DNA of 6,322 nt from an uncultured Bacteroidota bacterium (GTDB lineage Bacteria > Bacteroidota > Bacteroidia > Chitinophagales > Chitinophagaceae), in assembly GCA_937928385.1 (NCBI GenBank), contig CALEZD010000097.1:1-6322 (forward strand). The letters run 5' to 3'. Position 1 is the stretch's first letter. The number at the start of each line of letters is the position of its first letter. Positions 1 through 4,927 of this stretch are shown piece after piece. A model generated the notes under the pieces. It did no database searches. It was given only the letters and a program-made list of their open reading frames with translations, and was not told where the DNA came from. The translations under genes were made by a program, and so were the position numbers.

Positions 1-329
1 ACCCCATACAAATATCCATACCACAGCCCTGCAGCGAGGACTGGAATAAAATGACTCCGCAGGAGCAGGGCAGGTTTTGTGATAGCTGCCAGAAGTGTGT
101 GGTGGATTTTACGGGGTTCACGGATGAGGAGTTGCACCAATACTTCAGAAAAAATAGTGGTGAAAAAGTATGCGGCAGGTTTCAAAACTGGCAATTAAAA
201 CGTGTGGTTGCTTTACCTCCTGAACCACTCAACAGATTTTACAAGTGGTTTATCAGCCTGGGGTTTGTGGTTTTTCTTGCAGAGTTGTTTGGTACAGAGG
301 CTAAGGCACAAGAGGTTATTAAAACCGAA
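1..329 (+). repeat. Duplicated gene segment, copy A (encodes N-domain and membrane segment)
   Basis: This segment aligns without gaps to 809-1137 at a constant offset of 808 bp. The first 55 bases are identical in both copies. Mismatches then accumulate, many at third codon positions, and similarity stops after the AKAQE.xKTE codons. It is therefore a modular duplication whose 3' portions differ. Confidence 0.85.
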
Positions 330-785
330 GCAATTGCCAATGACACTGATGAGTATCTTGGTGGCATAGATGGCATTATTATAAACAGCAAATACGCCCC
401 AATCAGCAATGTAAAAATCATATTGAAATGCGCCGGAATTATGGTCGGGGAAACTCATTCAGACAATCATGGCAAATATTCATTTTTAAATATTCCAGCC
501 GGCCGATATGAATTGGATATTGAATACTCAAACACATTAACGGGGAACGTCCATGGCATTCTTATAAACAGTAACACCAAAAAGACTATTAATTTTTCCA
601 TTGAAAATGGGAAAATAAAACAACGACAAATAGATATTACTGAATACAAGAAACCATGGATTGACAACATCAGCACAAGCATTGTCACGGGCAACGCAGA
701 AATCGAACTAATGCAATCAAGCGGGGAATATACAATTGACAGTGTAATGAAAAACTTTCAACCCATCCCTACTCAACAAAAATAG
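1..785 (+). CDS. Cys-rich N-terminal domain / membrane-anchored carboxypeptidase-regulatory-like protein, copy 1 (5' end cut by window)
   Basis: The frame is open from base 3. Alignment with the downstream paralogue shows that only the first few codons (MKHSH-like) lie before the window; the ATG at 51 is an internal Met in the 'EDWNKM' motif. Visible in order: a cysteine motif (one Cys before SEDW, then C-x2-C-x2-C, then VCGRF), a conserved QNWQLKR segment, one hydrophobic segment (FISLGFVVFLAELF) ending in AKAQ like a signal-peptidase site, and a beta-rich domain with 'PISNVKIIL...SDNHGKYSFLNIPAGRYELDIEY', the signature of carboxypeptidase-regulatory-like folds. The tail 'ITEYKKPWID' resembles the linker that precedes plug domains in TonB-dependent receptors, but no plug or barrel follows. 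Known of the family: such N-terminal domains are common in Bacteroidota and have no proven function. Inference: N-terminal domain in the cytoplasm, C-terminal domain in the periplasm, possibly with metal bound by the cysteines. The 3' half is more AT-rich than the 5' half. The TAG stop is 10 bp before the next gene. Confidence 0.85.
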   Translation, partial: PIQISIPQPCSEDWNKMTPQEQGRFCDSCQKCVVDFTGFTDEELHQYFRKNSGEKVCGRFQNWQLKRVVALPPEPLNRFYKWFISLGFVVFLAELFGTEAKAQEVIKTEAIANDTDEYLGGIDGIIINSKYAPISNVKIILKCAGIMVGETHSDNHGKYSFLNIPAGRYELDIEYSNTLTGNVHGILINSNTKKTINFSIENGKIKQRQIDITEYKKPWIDNISTSIVTGNAEIELMQSSGEYTIDSVMKNFQPIPTQQK

Positions 786-788
786 AGG
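784..788 (+). promoter_or_regulatory. Ribosome binding site of second paralogue (AGAGG)
   Basis: AGAGG overlaps the stop codon of the upstream gene and lies 7 nt before the ATG at 796. It fixes the start of copy 2. With only 10 bp between the genes there is little room for a separate promoter, so the pair is probably co-transcribed and possibly translationally coupled. Confidence 0.5.
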
Positions 789-795
789 CATACTA

Positions 796-1572
796 ATGAA
801 ACACTCACACCCCATACAAATATCCATACCACAGCCCTGCAGCGAGGACTGGAATAAAATGACGCCGCTGGAGCAGGGCAGATTTTGTGACAGTTGCCAA
901 AAGTGTGTGGTGGATTTAACAGGGTTCACTGATGAGCAATTATATAAGTACTTCGCAGAACATAAGGACGAAAAGGTTTGTGGAAGGTTTCAGAACTGGC
1001 AGTTGAAGCGGCAGGTTGCTTTGCCCCCTGAACCTCGCAACAGGTTCTATAAATGGTTTATCAGCCTGGGGTTTGTTATTTTTCTTGCAGAGTTGTTTGT
1101 AAGTGAGGCTAAAGCGCAAGAGGCCGTGAAAACAGAATCTATCACCGGAAAGGTTGCCAATATGAAAGGCAAGCCTCTTAAAGACATTGCAGTAACAATT
1201 TACAATACAACGTATTCTGCAGATGTTCGCACCAACAGCGAGGGGCATTTTTTAATGAATTTACCCAATGCCGGCAGCTACAATATTTCAATGAGAGCAG
1301 GTGACTATAAAACAACAACTATCGAAAATATTATCGTTGATACTTCTATTAATACAAAGCTGATTATCGGATTGCATGGACGGGAAAACAACGATACCGC
1401 ACAAACTATTCACTTTGAAAAATATGAGCGACAGGTCCTTTATGAAAATGGAGAAGAAGACTTAATCATTACAATGGGGCAAGTACGTCTAAATGAAAAC
1501 TTATATATAGTCAATAATCCTAAGAGACGTTCATTGTTCAGTTGGCTGGCCGGCCGCAGGTACTTTGACTAA
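796..1572 (+). CDS. Cys-rich N-terminal domain / membrane-anchored carboxypeptidase-regulatory-like protein, copy 2 (complete)
   Basis: A complete 258-residue paralogue of the gene just upstream. Cysteines are at residues 15, 31, 34, 37 and 62 (C-x2-C-x2-C core plus VCGRF). The single hydrophobic segment spans about 84-101 (FYKWFISLGFVIFLAELF) and is followed by the AKAQ site at 105-108. Residues 115-192 form a carboxypeptidase-regulatory-like beta domain ('GKPLKDIAVTIYN...TNSEGHFLMNLPNAGSYNISM'). The last 60 or so residues (from HGRENND on) are unrecognised and end in a basic, aromatic tail (RRSLFSWLAGRRYFD). The first 110 residues closely match copy 1, whereas the C-terminal domain is very different. 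The start is supported by AGAGG 7 nt upstream and by the conserved PIQISIPQPCSEDW beginning. Inference: inner-membrane protein with cytoplasmic N-domain and periplasmic C-domain, or a protein cleaved after AKA. The cellular role is unknown. It could belong to a larger array of paralogues extending left of the window. Confidence 0.88.
   Translation: MKHSHPIQISIPQPCSEDWNKMTPLEQGRFCDSCQKCVVDLTGFTDEQLYKYFAEHKDEKVCGRFQNWQLKRQVALPPEPRNRFYKWFISLGFVIFLAELFVSEAKAQEAVKTESITGKVANMKGKPLKDIAVTIYNTTYSADVRTNSEGHFLMNLPNAGSYNISMRAGDYKTTTIENIIVDTSINTKLIIGLHGRENNDTAQTIHFEKYERQVLYENGEEDLIITMGQVRLNENLYIVNNPKRRSLFSWLAGRRYFD
809..1137 (+). repeat. Duplicated gene segment, copy B
   Basis: Partner of the segment at 1-329, without indels. 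The perfectly identical 55-bp start (809-863) contrasts with the diverged remainder, which suggests either recent gene conversion or strong constraint at the 5' end. Confidence 0.85.
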
Positions 1573-1590
1573 CTTGCTCTATACCCTCAG

Positions 1591-1628
1591 GAGATCCTCA
1601 CGCTTCGTTGCACTACGTTCAGGATGAC
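1591..1628. repeat. Intergenic dispersed-repeat-like element (GATCCTCACG...CGTTCAGGATGAC type)
   Basis: Reading the minus strand, the element begins GTCATCCTGAACG and ends CGTGAGGATCTC, so its ends are imperfect inverted repeats (TCCTgaACG against CGTgAGGA). I recognise this as resembling short palindromic intergenic elements that recur many times in Bacteroidota and some other genomes. Only one copy is present here, so its repetitive nature is from memory, not shown by the window. It lies in the spacer between two convergent genes, where its hairpin might help end transcription. Confidence 0.5.
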
Positions 1629-1654
1629 CTACATATTATGCATGGCTTATTTCC

Positions 1655-1686
1655 TTATTAACCTATTATCTTATTAACCCATTAAC
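1655..1686. repeat. Two-unit AT-rich tandem repeat (TTATTAACC at 16-bp period)
   Basis: TTATTAACC occurs at 1655-1663 and again at 1671-1679. The 16-bp units match except at a few positions (ending TATTATC and CATTAAC). This is a low-complexity spacer just beyond the anmK stop codon, with no obvious function. Confidence 0.45.
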
Positions 1687-1693
1687 ATTACCC

Positions 1694-2788
1694 TCAATTA
1701 TAACTATGCCCCATCCACAATGCGCCGCCAATGCTGTCGCGGGTGGCACCTGTAACGCTGCTGAGGACATTGGTTTCTTCTCTCCAGCGGAGTACGCCTA
1801 TCAGCGCCATCACTACGGCTTCTTTGTATAATACGGTGTTGGTTTCCGGCACCACTACTTCTATATTATGCTCCGCCAAACCTTCGCTGATACGCTCCAC
1901 CAGGAAAGTATTCAGTGCACCGCCGCCGGTTGCCAATAGTTGCGCCTTTTCTTTACCAGCGGGATATTTCTTTACCGCCTCGATTATCTTATCGGCTATA
2001 TGCTGCACGGCTGTGCGCAGCAGGTCGTCCAGTTTGTTTTTGCTTTCCAGCAGTATGGGGAAGACAAGTTGCTTCGCCTGCTCGTTACTCAATGATTTTG
2101 GTGGTTCCTGCTGATAATATGGTTCATCATTCAGGTCGCCCAGTATATCCATTTGCAGTTTTCCTGCGCGTGCCATATCGCCGTTTTCATCCATGGTTTT
2201 ACCCGCCATTTCCGCCAGTCCGTTCAGCGCCTGGTTAGCAGGGCAAATATCGAAGGCCAGCGTACCCCCGTTGTGCGGCACGGTAATGTTGGCTATACCG
2301 CCTATGTTCAGCCAATAGTCGTACTGGCCAAACAGCAGCCTGTCGCCGATGGGTACTATAGGCGCTCCCTGTCCACCCAATGCTACATCCATATTGCGCA
2401 GGTCGCTTACTACGGGCAGGCCTGTTACAGCAGCTATAGCAGCCCCATCGCCTATTTGCCCTGTAGTATGGTTATGCGGTTCATGCATTACGGTATGCCC
2501 GTGCGATGCTACCAGGTGTACCTGGTGTTCTATACCATGCCTTTCTATAAAGCTGTTGACCGCTTCGCCCAAAAACCTGCCATAAGCCGTATGCAGCCTC
2601 AGGTATTCGTGTGTACGCAGTTGCCCCGCATTGCGCAGGTTGTCCGCCATTTCTTTAGTGTAAGGAATACATTCCGCCTGCACTATCTCATAAGCCCATC
2701 CCCCCCGAACCTCGTTCAGATGTACATAAGCGATATCTAATCCATCCAGCGAGCTACCGCTCATCAAACCAATAACCTTATAAACCAT
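1694..2788 (-). CDS. anmK: Anhydro-N-acetylmuramic acid kinase
   Basis: 364 residues, normal for the family. AnmK opens the 1,6-anhydro ring of anhydro-MurNAc released by lytic transglycosylases and phosphorylates it with ATP to MurNAc-6-phosphate, a cytoplasmic step of peptidoglycan recycling. Motifs, by residue: GLMSGSSLDGLD at 7-18 (nucleotide-binding start of the ASKHA-type fold), SHGHTVMHEP 95-104, GDGAAIA 113-119, SDLRNMDVALGGQGAP 128-143 (holds the conserved catalytic-region aspartates), NIGGIAN 161-167, FDICPANQALN 179-189 (Bacteroidota form of FDtGPgN), ATGGGALN 286-293. The frame stays open upstream to 2863, but the extra 25 residues (rich in Cys, Arg and Pro) have no family counterpart, and MVYKVIGLMSG is the usual beginning. 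A -7-like TATTTTCG ends 4 nt before this start, which supports it. It is convergent with the membrane-protein pair and divergent from the PaiB-like gene. No murQ or other recycling gene is visible here. Confidence 0.95.
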   Translation of the reverse strand: MVYKVIGLMSGSSLDGLDIAYVHLNEVRGGWAYEIVQAECIPYTKEMADNLRNAGQLRTHEYLRLHTAYGRFLGEAVNSFIERHGIEHQVHLVASHGHTVMHEPHNHTTGQIGDGAAIAAVTGLPVVSDLRNMDVALGGQGAPIVPIGDRLLFGQYDYWLNIGGIANITVPHNGGTLAFDICPANQALNGLAEMAGKTMDENGDMARAGKLQMDILGDLNDEPYYQQEPPKSLSNEQAKQLVFPILLESKNKLDDLLRTAVQHIADKIIEAVKKYPAGKEKAQLLATGGGALNTFLVERISEGLAEHNIEVVVPETNTVLYKEAVVMALIGVLRWREETNVLSSVTGATRDSIGGALWMGHSYN

Positions 2789-2792
2789 GGCG

Positions 2793-2800
2793 CGAAAATA
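2793..2800 (-). promoter_or_regulatory. Candidate -7 element of anmK
   Basis: On the minus strand TATTTTCG matches the Bacteroidota -7 consensus TAnnTTTG except for one base. It lies 4 nt before the chosen ATG, implying a leaderless or nearly leaderless mRNA. A convincing -33 TTTG at proper distance is not seen. Confidence 0.35.
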
Positions 2801-2817
2801 CAAAACGCCGGCTGACT

Positions 2818-2874
2818 TATTACCGCATTGGCACAACTTGTCCCGCAATGGCGGGATTAGCATATTACCGCATT
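2818..2874. promoter_or_regulatory. Palindrome flanked by 12-bp direct repeats in divergent spacer (possible operator)
   Basis: TATTACCGCATT occurs exactly at 2818-2829 and 2863-2874, 45 bp apart start to start. Between them lies a perfect 6-bp inverted repeat, TCCCGC-aatg-GCGGGA (2841-2856). One direct repeat ends 3 nt before the -7-like element of the plus-strand gene; the other lies upstream of the anmK start. The arrangement suits a shared regulatory site for the divergent genes, but no regulator is known, and chance or an old duplication is possible. Confidence 0.4.
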
Positions 2875-2877
2875 ATT

Positions 2878-2885
2878 TATCTTTA
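2878..2885 (+). promoter_or_regulatory. Candidate -7 element of the PaiB-family gene
   Basis: TATCTTTA differs from TAnnTTTG only at the last base and ends 4 nt before the ATG at 2890, as commonly seen in this phylum. No good -33 element is visible. It supports the ATG at 2890 over the in-frame ATG at 2848. Confidence 0.4.
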
Positions 2886-2889
2886 CCCC

Positions 2890-3522
2890 ATGTACAAAGT
2901 GCCTCATTTTACAGAAAAGGATTCACAGTTGGTTGCTGAATTCATGTATGCTCACCCCTTTGTGGTCCTTACGGGATGCAGGGACAACATGCCTGTTGCT
3001 ACTCAAGTACCCGTTTTGATAGATGAGCGGGATGGAACGTTCATTTTACGTGGCCACATTATGCGTAAAACCGACCATTACCTTGCTTTCGAACAAAACC
3101 CTGAAGTGCTGGTATTATTCAACGGCCCGCATTGTTATGTAAGTGCCAGCTGGTACTCAATGCGGGGTGTTGGCAGTACCTGGAACTATATGACCGTTCA
3201 TGCCCGCGGAAAAATACAGCTTAAGGACGAGGCCCATACCTTGCAACTTCTTACTGACCTGACGCATAAATATGAAGACCCGCAACCCCTGCCCGAACTA
3301 CTGGAAAACATGAACAGGGAAGAATATGTACAGCCTATGATAAAGGCTATCGCCAGTTTTGAAATAACGCTGGAAGATATTTACCCGCTTTTCAAACTCA
3401 GCCAGAACCGTGACGATGAGAGCTATAAAAACATTGTTGCAGAATTGATGAACAGTGAAGACATAGACAGCATAACCATTGCGGGAGAAATGATGAAACT
3501 GCGTCCGCACTTGTTTGTATAA
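2890..3522 (+). CDS. PaiB-family FMN-binding protein (putative negative transcriptional regulator)
   Basis: 210 residues, close to the usual PaiB length of about 205-210. The FMN-binding split-barrel is recognisable throughout. Residues 1-30 MYKVPHFTEKD...AHPFVVLTG are the family's N-terminus. The strongest motifs are GPHCYVSASWY 79-89, TWNYMTVHARG 97-107 and FKLSQNR 168-174. In Bacillus subtilis, PaiB was described as a negative regulator of protease and sporulation genes. Related proteins bind FMN, and a DNA-binding role is not established for most members, so the function here could be either flavin-dependent or regulatory. The frame extends upstream to an ATG at 2848, but the extra 14 residues are non-homologous and run through the palindrome; MYK..HF is the conserved start. 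The gene is divergent from anmK and followed 5 nt after its stop by a hairpin. No paiA acetyltransferase gene is adjacent, unlike in Bacillus. Confidence 0.92.
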   Translation: MYKVPHFTEKDSQLVAEFMYAHPFVVLTGCRDNMPVATQVPVLIDERDGTFILRGHIMRKTDHYLAFEQNPEVLVLFNGPHCYVSASWYSMRGVGSTWNYMTVHARGKIQLKDEAHTLQLLTDLTHKYEDPQPLPELLENMNREEYVQPMIKAIASFEITLEDIYPLFKLSQNRDDESYKNIVAELMNSEDIDSITIAGEMMKLRPHLFV

Positions 3523-3527
3523 AACAA

Positions 3528-3555
3528 AAAAGCCGCTCCGCGAAGGAGCAGCTTT
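3528..3555 (-). terminator. Intrinsic terminator hairpin between convergent genes (best on minus strand)
   Basis: AAGC-c-GCTCC / GGAGC-a-GCTT forms a 9-bp stem with one mismatch and a GCGAA loop. Read on the minus strand it is followed by TTTTTTGTTTT, a good U-tract, which fits the end of the sucD transcript. On the plus strand it begins just after the PaiB-family stop and is followed only by TTTCC, so it may work more weakly in that direction. Confidence 0.65.
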
Positions 3556-3579
3556 CCAGATTGCTTACTAAATATTGCC

Positions 3580-3606
3580 AGGGCTAAAGCCCTTACTTTT
3601 TCCTTT
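3580..3606 (+). terminator. Hairpin with T-rich tail (candidate plus-strand terminator)
   Basis: AGGGCT-aa-AGCCCT (3580-3593) is a perfect 6-bp stem followed by TACTTTTTCCTTT. It could end the plus-strand PaiB-family transcript. Its 'CCAGGGCTAAAGCCCT' form also resembles dispersed intergenic palindromes of Bacteroidota, so a repeat-element identity is equally possible. Confidence 0.5.
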
Positions 3607-3613
3607 GTTACCA

Positions 3614-3644
3614 CGGCTTAAAAGCCGGGGCTAATTTATCCCCG
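3614..3644. repeat. Overlapping inverted repeats (CGGCTT/AAGCCG and CGGGG/CCCCG)
   Basis: CGGCTT-aa-AAGCCG (3614-3627) overlaps CGGGG-N9-CCCCG (3626-3644) by two bases, so the two stems compete in part. Together with the hairpins at 3528 and 3580, this makes a spacer almost wholly built of palindromes between convergent stop codons. Confidence 0.5.
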
Positions 3645-3659
3645 AATCAAGGGTATAGA

Positions 3660-4541
3660 TTATGCCGGTTGTTTCTGTAATACAGCAGCCATTGTTTTAC
3701 CTATGTCAGCAGGGCTGTCCACTACATGGATACCGCACTCGCGCATGATTTTCATTTTAGCGGCTGCAGTATCGTCTGCACCGCCTACTATAGCACCCGC
3801 GTGGCCCATACGGCGGCCGGGAGGCGCTGTTTGCCCGGCTATAAAGCCGACAACCGGTTTGCGCATATTGTCTTTCAGCCAGTTTGCAGCTTCAGCTTCC
3901 ATACCGCCGCCTATTTCACCTATCATGATGATGCCCTCGGTTTCGGGGTCGTTCATCAGCATTTCCACCGCTTCTTTGGTAGTGGTACCTATTATCGGGT
4001 CGCCACCGATACCGATAGCCGTAGTGATGCCCAAACCGGCCTTAACTACCTGGTCTGCAGCCTCGTATGTCAGTGTACCCGACTTGGAAACCACCCCTAT
4101 TGTTCCTTTTTTGAATACGAATCCGGGCATAATACCCACTTTCGCCTCGTCGGCTGTGATAACACCGGGGCAGTTGGGGCCTACCAGGCGGCAATCTTTA
4201 CCATCCAGGTAAGCGCGCGCCTTCACCATATCCTGCACGGGAATACCCTCTGTAATACAGATAATGACCTTAATTCCTGCGTCTGCAGCTTCCATAATAG
4301 CGTCGGCGGCAAATGCCGGCGGCACGAAAATGATGGAAACATCAGCGCCGGTAGCGGTTACAGCATCCTGCACAGTGTTGAATACAGGCCTGTCCAGGTG
4401 CTTTGTACCTCCTTTGCCGGGGGTAACACCACCTACCACGCTGGTACCGTACTCAATCATCTGGCCTGCGTGGAAAGTACCCTCGCTACCTGTAAAACCC
4501 TGTACTATTACTTTTGAATCTTTATTAACCAATACAGCCAT
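3660..4541 (-). CDS. sucD: Succinate-CoA ligase (ADP/GDP-forming) subunit alpha
   Basis: 293 residues, against about 289 in E. coli. With the beta subunit SucC it converts succinyl-CoA, phosphate and NDP to succinate, CoA and NTP, the substrate-level phosphorylation step of the TCA cycle in the cytoplasm. Visible: the N-terminal CoA-binding Rossmann domain with GFTGSEGTFHAGQMIEYG (15-32) and GGVTPGKGG (37-45); the conserved GPNCPG (121-126); and the ligase domain with GRRMGHAGAI (242-251), whose His247 is the phosphorylated active-site histidine (His246 in E. coli). GEIGG..E at 208-215 is also conserved. The start MAVLVNKDSKVIVQGFTG is the family's usual beginning, and all key residues are intact. 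sucC is not adjacent on either side: the gene stands alone between a convergent PaiB-family gene and a divergent spacer, which I believe is common in Bacteroidota. It has its own promoter, with a leader of about 35 nt lacking an obvious Shine-Dalgarno sequence. Confidence 0.97.
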   Translation of the reverse strand: MAVLVNKDSKVIVQGFTGSEGTFHAGQMIEYGTSVVGGVTPGKGGTKHLDRPVFNTVQDAVTATGADVSIIFVPPAFAADAIMEAADAGIKVIICITEGIPVQDMVKARAYLDGKDCRLVGPNCPGVITADEAKVGIMPGFVFKKGTIGVVSKSGTLTYEAADQVVKAGLGITTAIGIGGDPIIGTTTKEAVEMLMNDPETEGIIMIGEIGGGMEAEAANWLKDNMRKPVVGFIAGQTAPPGRRMGHAGAIVGGADDTAAAKMKIMRECGIHVVDSPADIGKTMAAVLQKQPA

Positions 4542-4551
4542 GAGCTTGAAA

Positions 4552-4559
4552 TATCTTTG
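4552..4559 (+). promoter_or_regulatory. Candidate rightward -7 element (TATCTTTG)
   Basis: TATCTTTG is an exact TAnnTTTG match on the plus strand, located within the sucD leader and pointing away from sucD. An ATG opening a 70-codon frame lies 11 nt downstream. No TTTG is found at the usual -33 distance, so on its own this is weak. Confidence 0.3.
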
Positions 4560-4570
4560 TTTATTTAATA

Positions 4571-4783
4571 ATGAACGGGGGCAAATTTACGGTAAATACC
4601 GCCAAAACCCAATGCAAGAAAATTAACATATATACCCGCCCAAAAAAAAGTTTATTCATGTACCAACCTTTTTTACAGTCCCACCGTCTTATTAGACAAC
4701 AGGGTGTGAAAAGCCCGGGGAACGATACGATTTACTACCTCTCACCTAAAAAATTTAAGTATGTAATGGGTAATCAATTCTAG
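4571..4783 (+). CDS. Possible small basic protein, 70 residues (doubtful)
   Basis: The frame opens at an ATG 11 nt after an exact TAnnTTTG element and closes with TAG at 4781, 7 nt before a strong plus-strand terminator. This is the layout expected of a small gene. The product would be Lys-rich and basic (for instance RPKKSLF and SPKKFKYV), without a signal peptide, membrane segment or family I recognise. An internal Met at 4658 would give a 41-residue alternative. Against it: the first third overlaps the sucD promoter, no Shine-Dalgarno sequence is visible, and a frame this long can occur by chance in such sequence. The transcript could instead be non-coding. Confidence 0.2.
   Translation: MNGGKFTVNTAKTQCKKINIYTRPKKSLFMYQPFLQSHRLIRQQGVKSPGNDTIYYLSPKKFKYVMGNQF
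4582..4612 (-). promoter_or_regulatory. sucD promoter (TTG, 20-nt spacer, TAAATTTG)
   Basis: On the minus strand, TAAATTTG (4589 down to 4582) is an exact match to the Bacteroidota -7 consensus TAnnTTTG. A TTG (4612 to 4610) lies 20 nt upstream, a suitable -33 position. A TTTTG lies closer (13 nt) and is less well spaced. Transcription would start around 4575, giving a leader of about 35 nt before the ATG. Confidence 0.65.
4590..4601. promoter_or_regulatory. Inverted repeat CGGTA-AA-TACCG inside the sucD promoter
   Basis: A perfect 5-bp inverted repeat with a 2-bp centre directly abuts the -7 element and occupies the -33/-7 spacer of sucD. That is a typical place for a repressor operator. 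At 12 bp it is short enough to arise by chance. Confidence 0.3.
4669..4753 (+). other. Foldable RNA segment with alternative pairings
   Basis: TTTTTT (4669-4674) can pair with AAAAAA (4748-4753), directly followed by GGGTGTGA (4702-4709) pairing with TCTCACCT (4740-4747) with one mismatch. GGTG (4703-4706) can instead pair with CACC (4682-4685), extended by GTCT/AGAC (4686-4689 with 4694-4697). A downstream intrinsic terminator closes the region. This could be a small RNA or a leader with switching structure, but it matches no RNA family I can name with confidence. Confidence 0.25.
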
Positions 4784-4790
4784 ATTATGG

Positions 4791-4819
4791 AAGCCGGTGT
4801 CTACCGGCTTTCTTATTTT
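4791..4819 (+). terminator. Strong intrinsic terminator
   Basis: AAGCCGGT-gtct-ACCGGCTT is a perfect 8-bp stem with a 4-nt loop, followed on the plus strand by TCTTATTTT. The minus-strand side lacks a T-tract, so the terminator acts rightward. The nearest certain rightward gene upstream is the PaiB-family gene, more than 1.2 kb away with sucD oriented oppositely in between, so it implies a rightward transcript starting in the sucD upstream region. Confidence 0.8.
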
Positions 4820-4927
4820 ATGCCTGTTTCGTTCATTTTAAGAAAATCTCTAACACTTTCCACTCTTGCTGCGTCCAGTTAATGGTAATTACCTCAAAAC
4901 CATTATTTCATTCAAAAAAAACTGATT
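4820..4927 (+). promoter_or_regulatory. Upstream region of the secreted-protein gene, with inverted repeats
   Basis: This stretch should contain the promoter of the gene at 4928, since a terminator lies just before it, but no exact TAnnTTTG is present. Two nested palindromic features are visible: the 10-bp palindrome GGTAATTACC (4884-4893) and TAATGGT/ACCATTA (4880-4886 with 4899-4905, 12-nt loop). An A-run (4914-4921) precedes the start codon, and there is no clear Shine-Dalgarno sequence, as is usual in this phylum. Confidence 0.35.

Noticed and set aside
1573..1693. Possible terminator or small gene after the second paralogue
   Set aside because: No stem followed by a T-tract and no credible short frame was found, only the repeat-like palindrome and AT-rich tandem units.
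2153..2740. Long plus-strand open frame (195 codons) across anmK
   Set aside because: Antisense shadow of a well-conserved gene; its residue pattern shows no domain and no initiation signal.
2789..2863. Extended start of anmK (25 extra residues up to 2863)
   Set aside because: The extra residues are unlike any AnmK N-terminus, cross the divergent palindrome, and a -7-like element lies directly before the ATG at 2788.
2848..2889. Earlier in-frame ATG for the PaiB-family gene at 2848
   Set aside because: It adds 14 residues with no family match and would place the start inside the inverted repeat; MYK..HF at 2890 is the conserved beginning.
3726..4517. Plus-strand open frame (263 codons) across sucD
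   Set aside because: Antisense shadow. sucD is intact and conserved over its whole length, and the antisense product is rich in Cys, His and Tyr with no recognisable fold.
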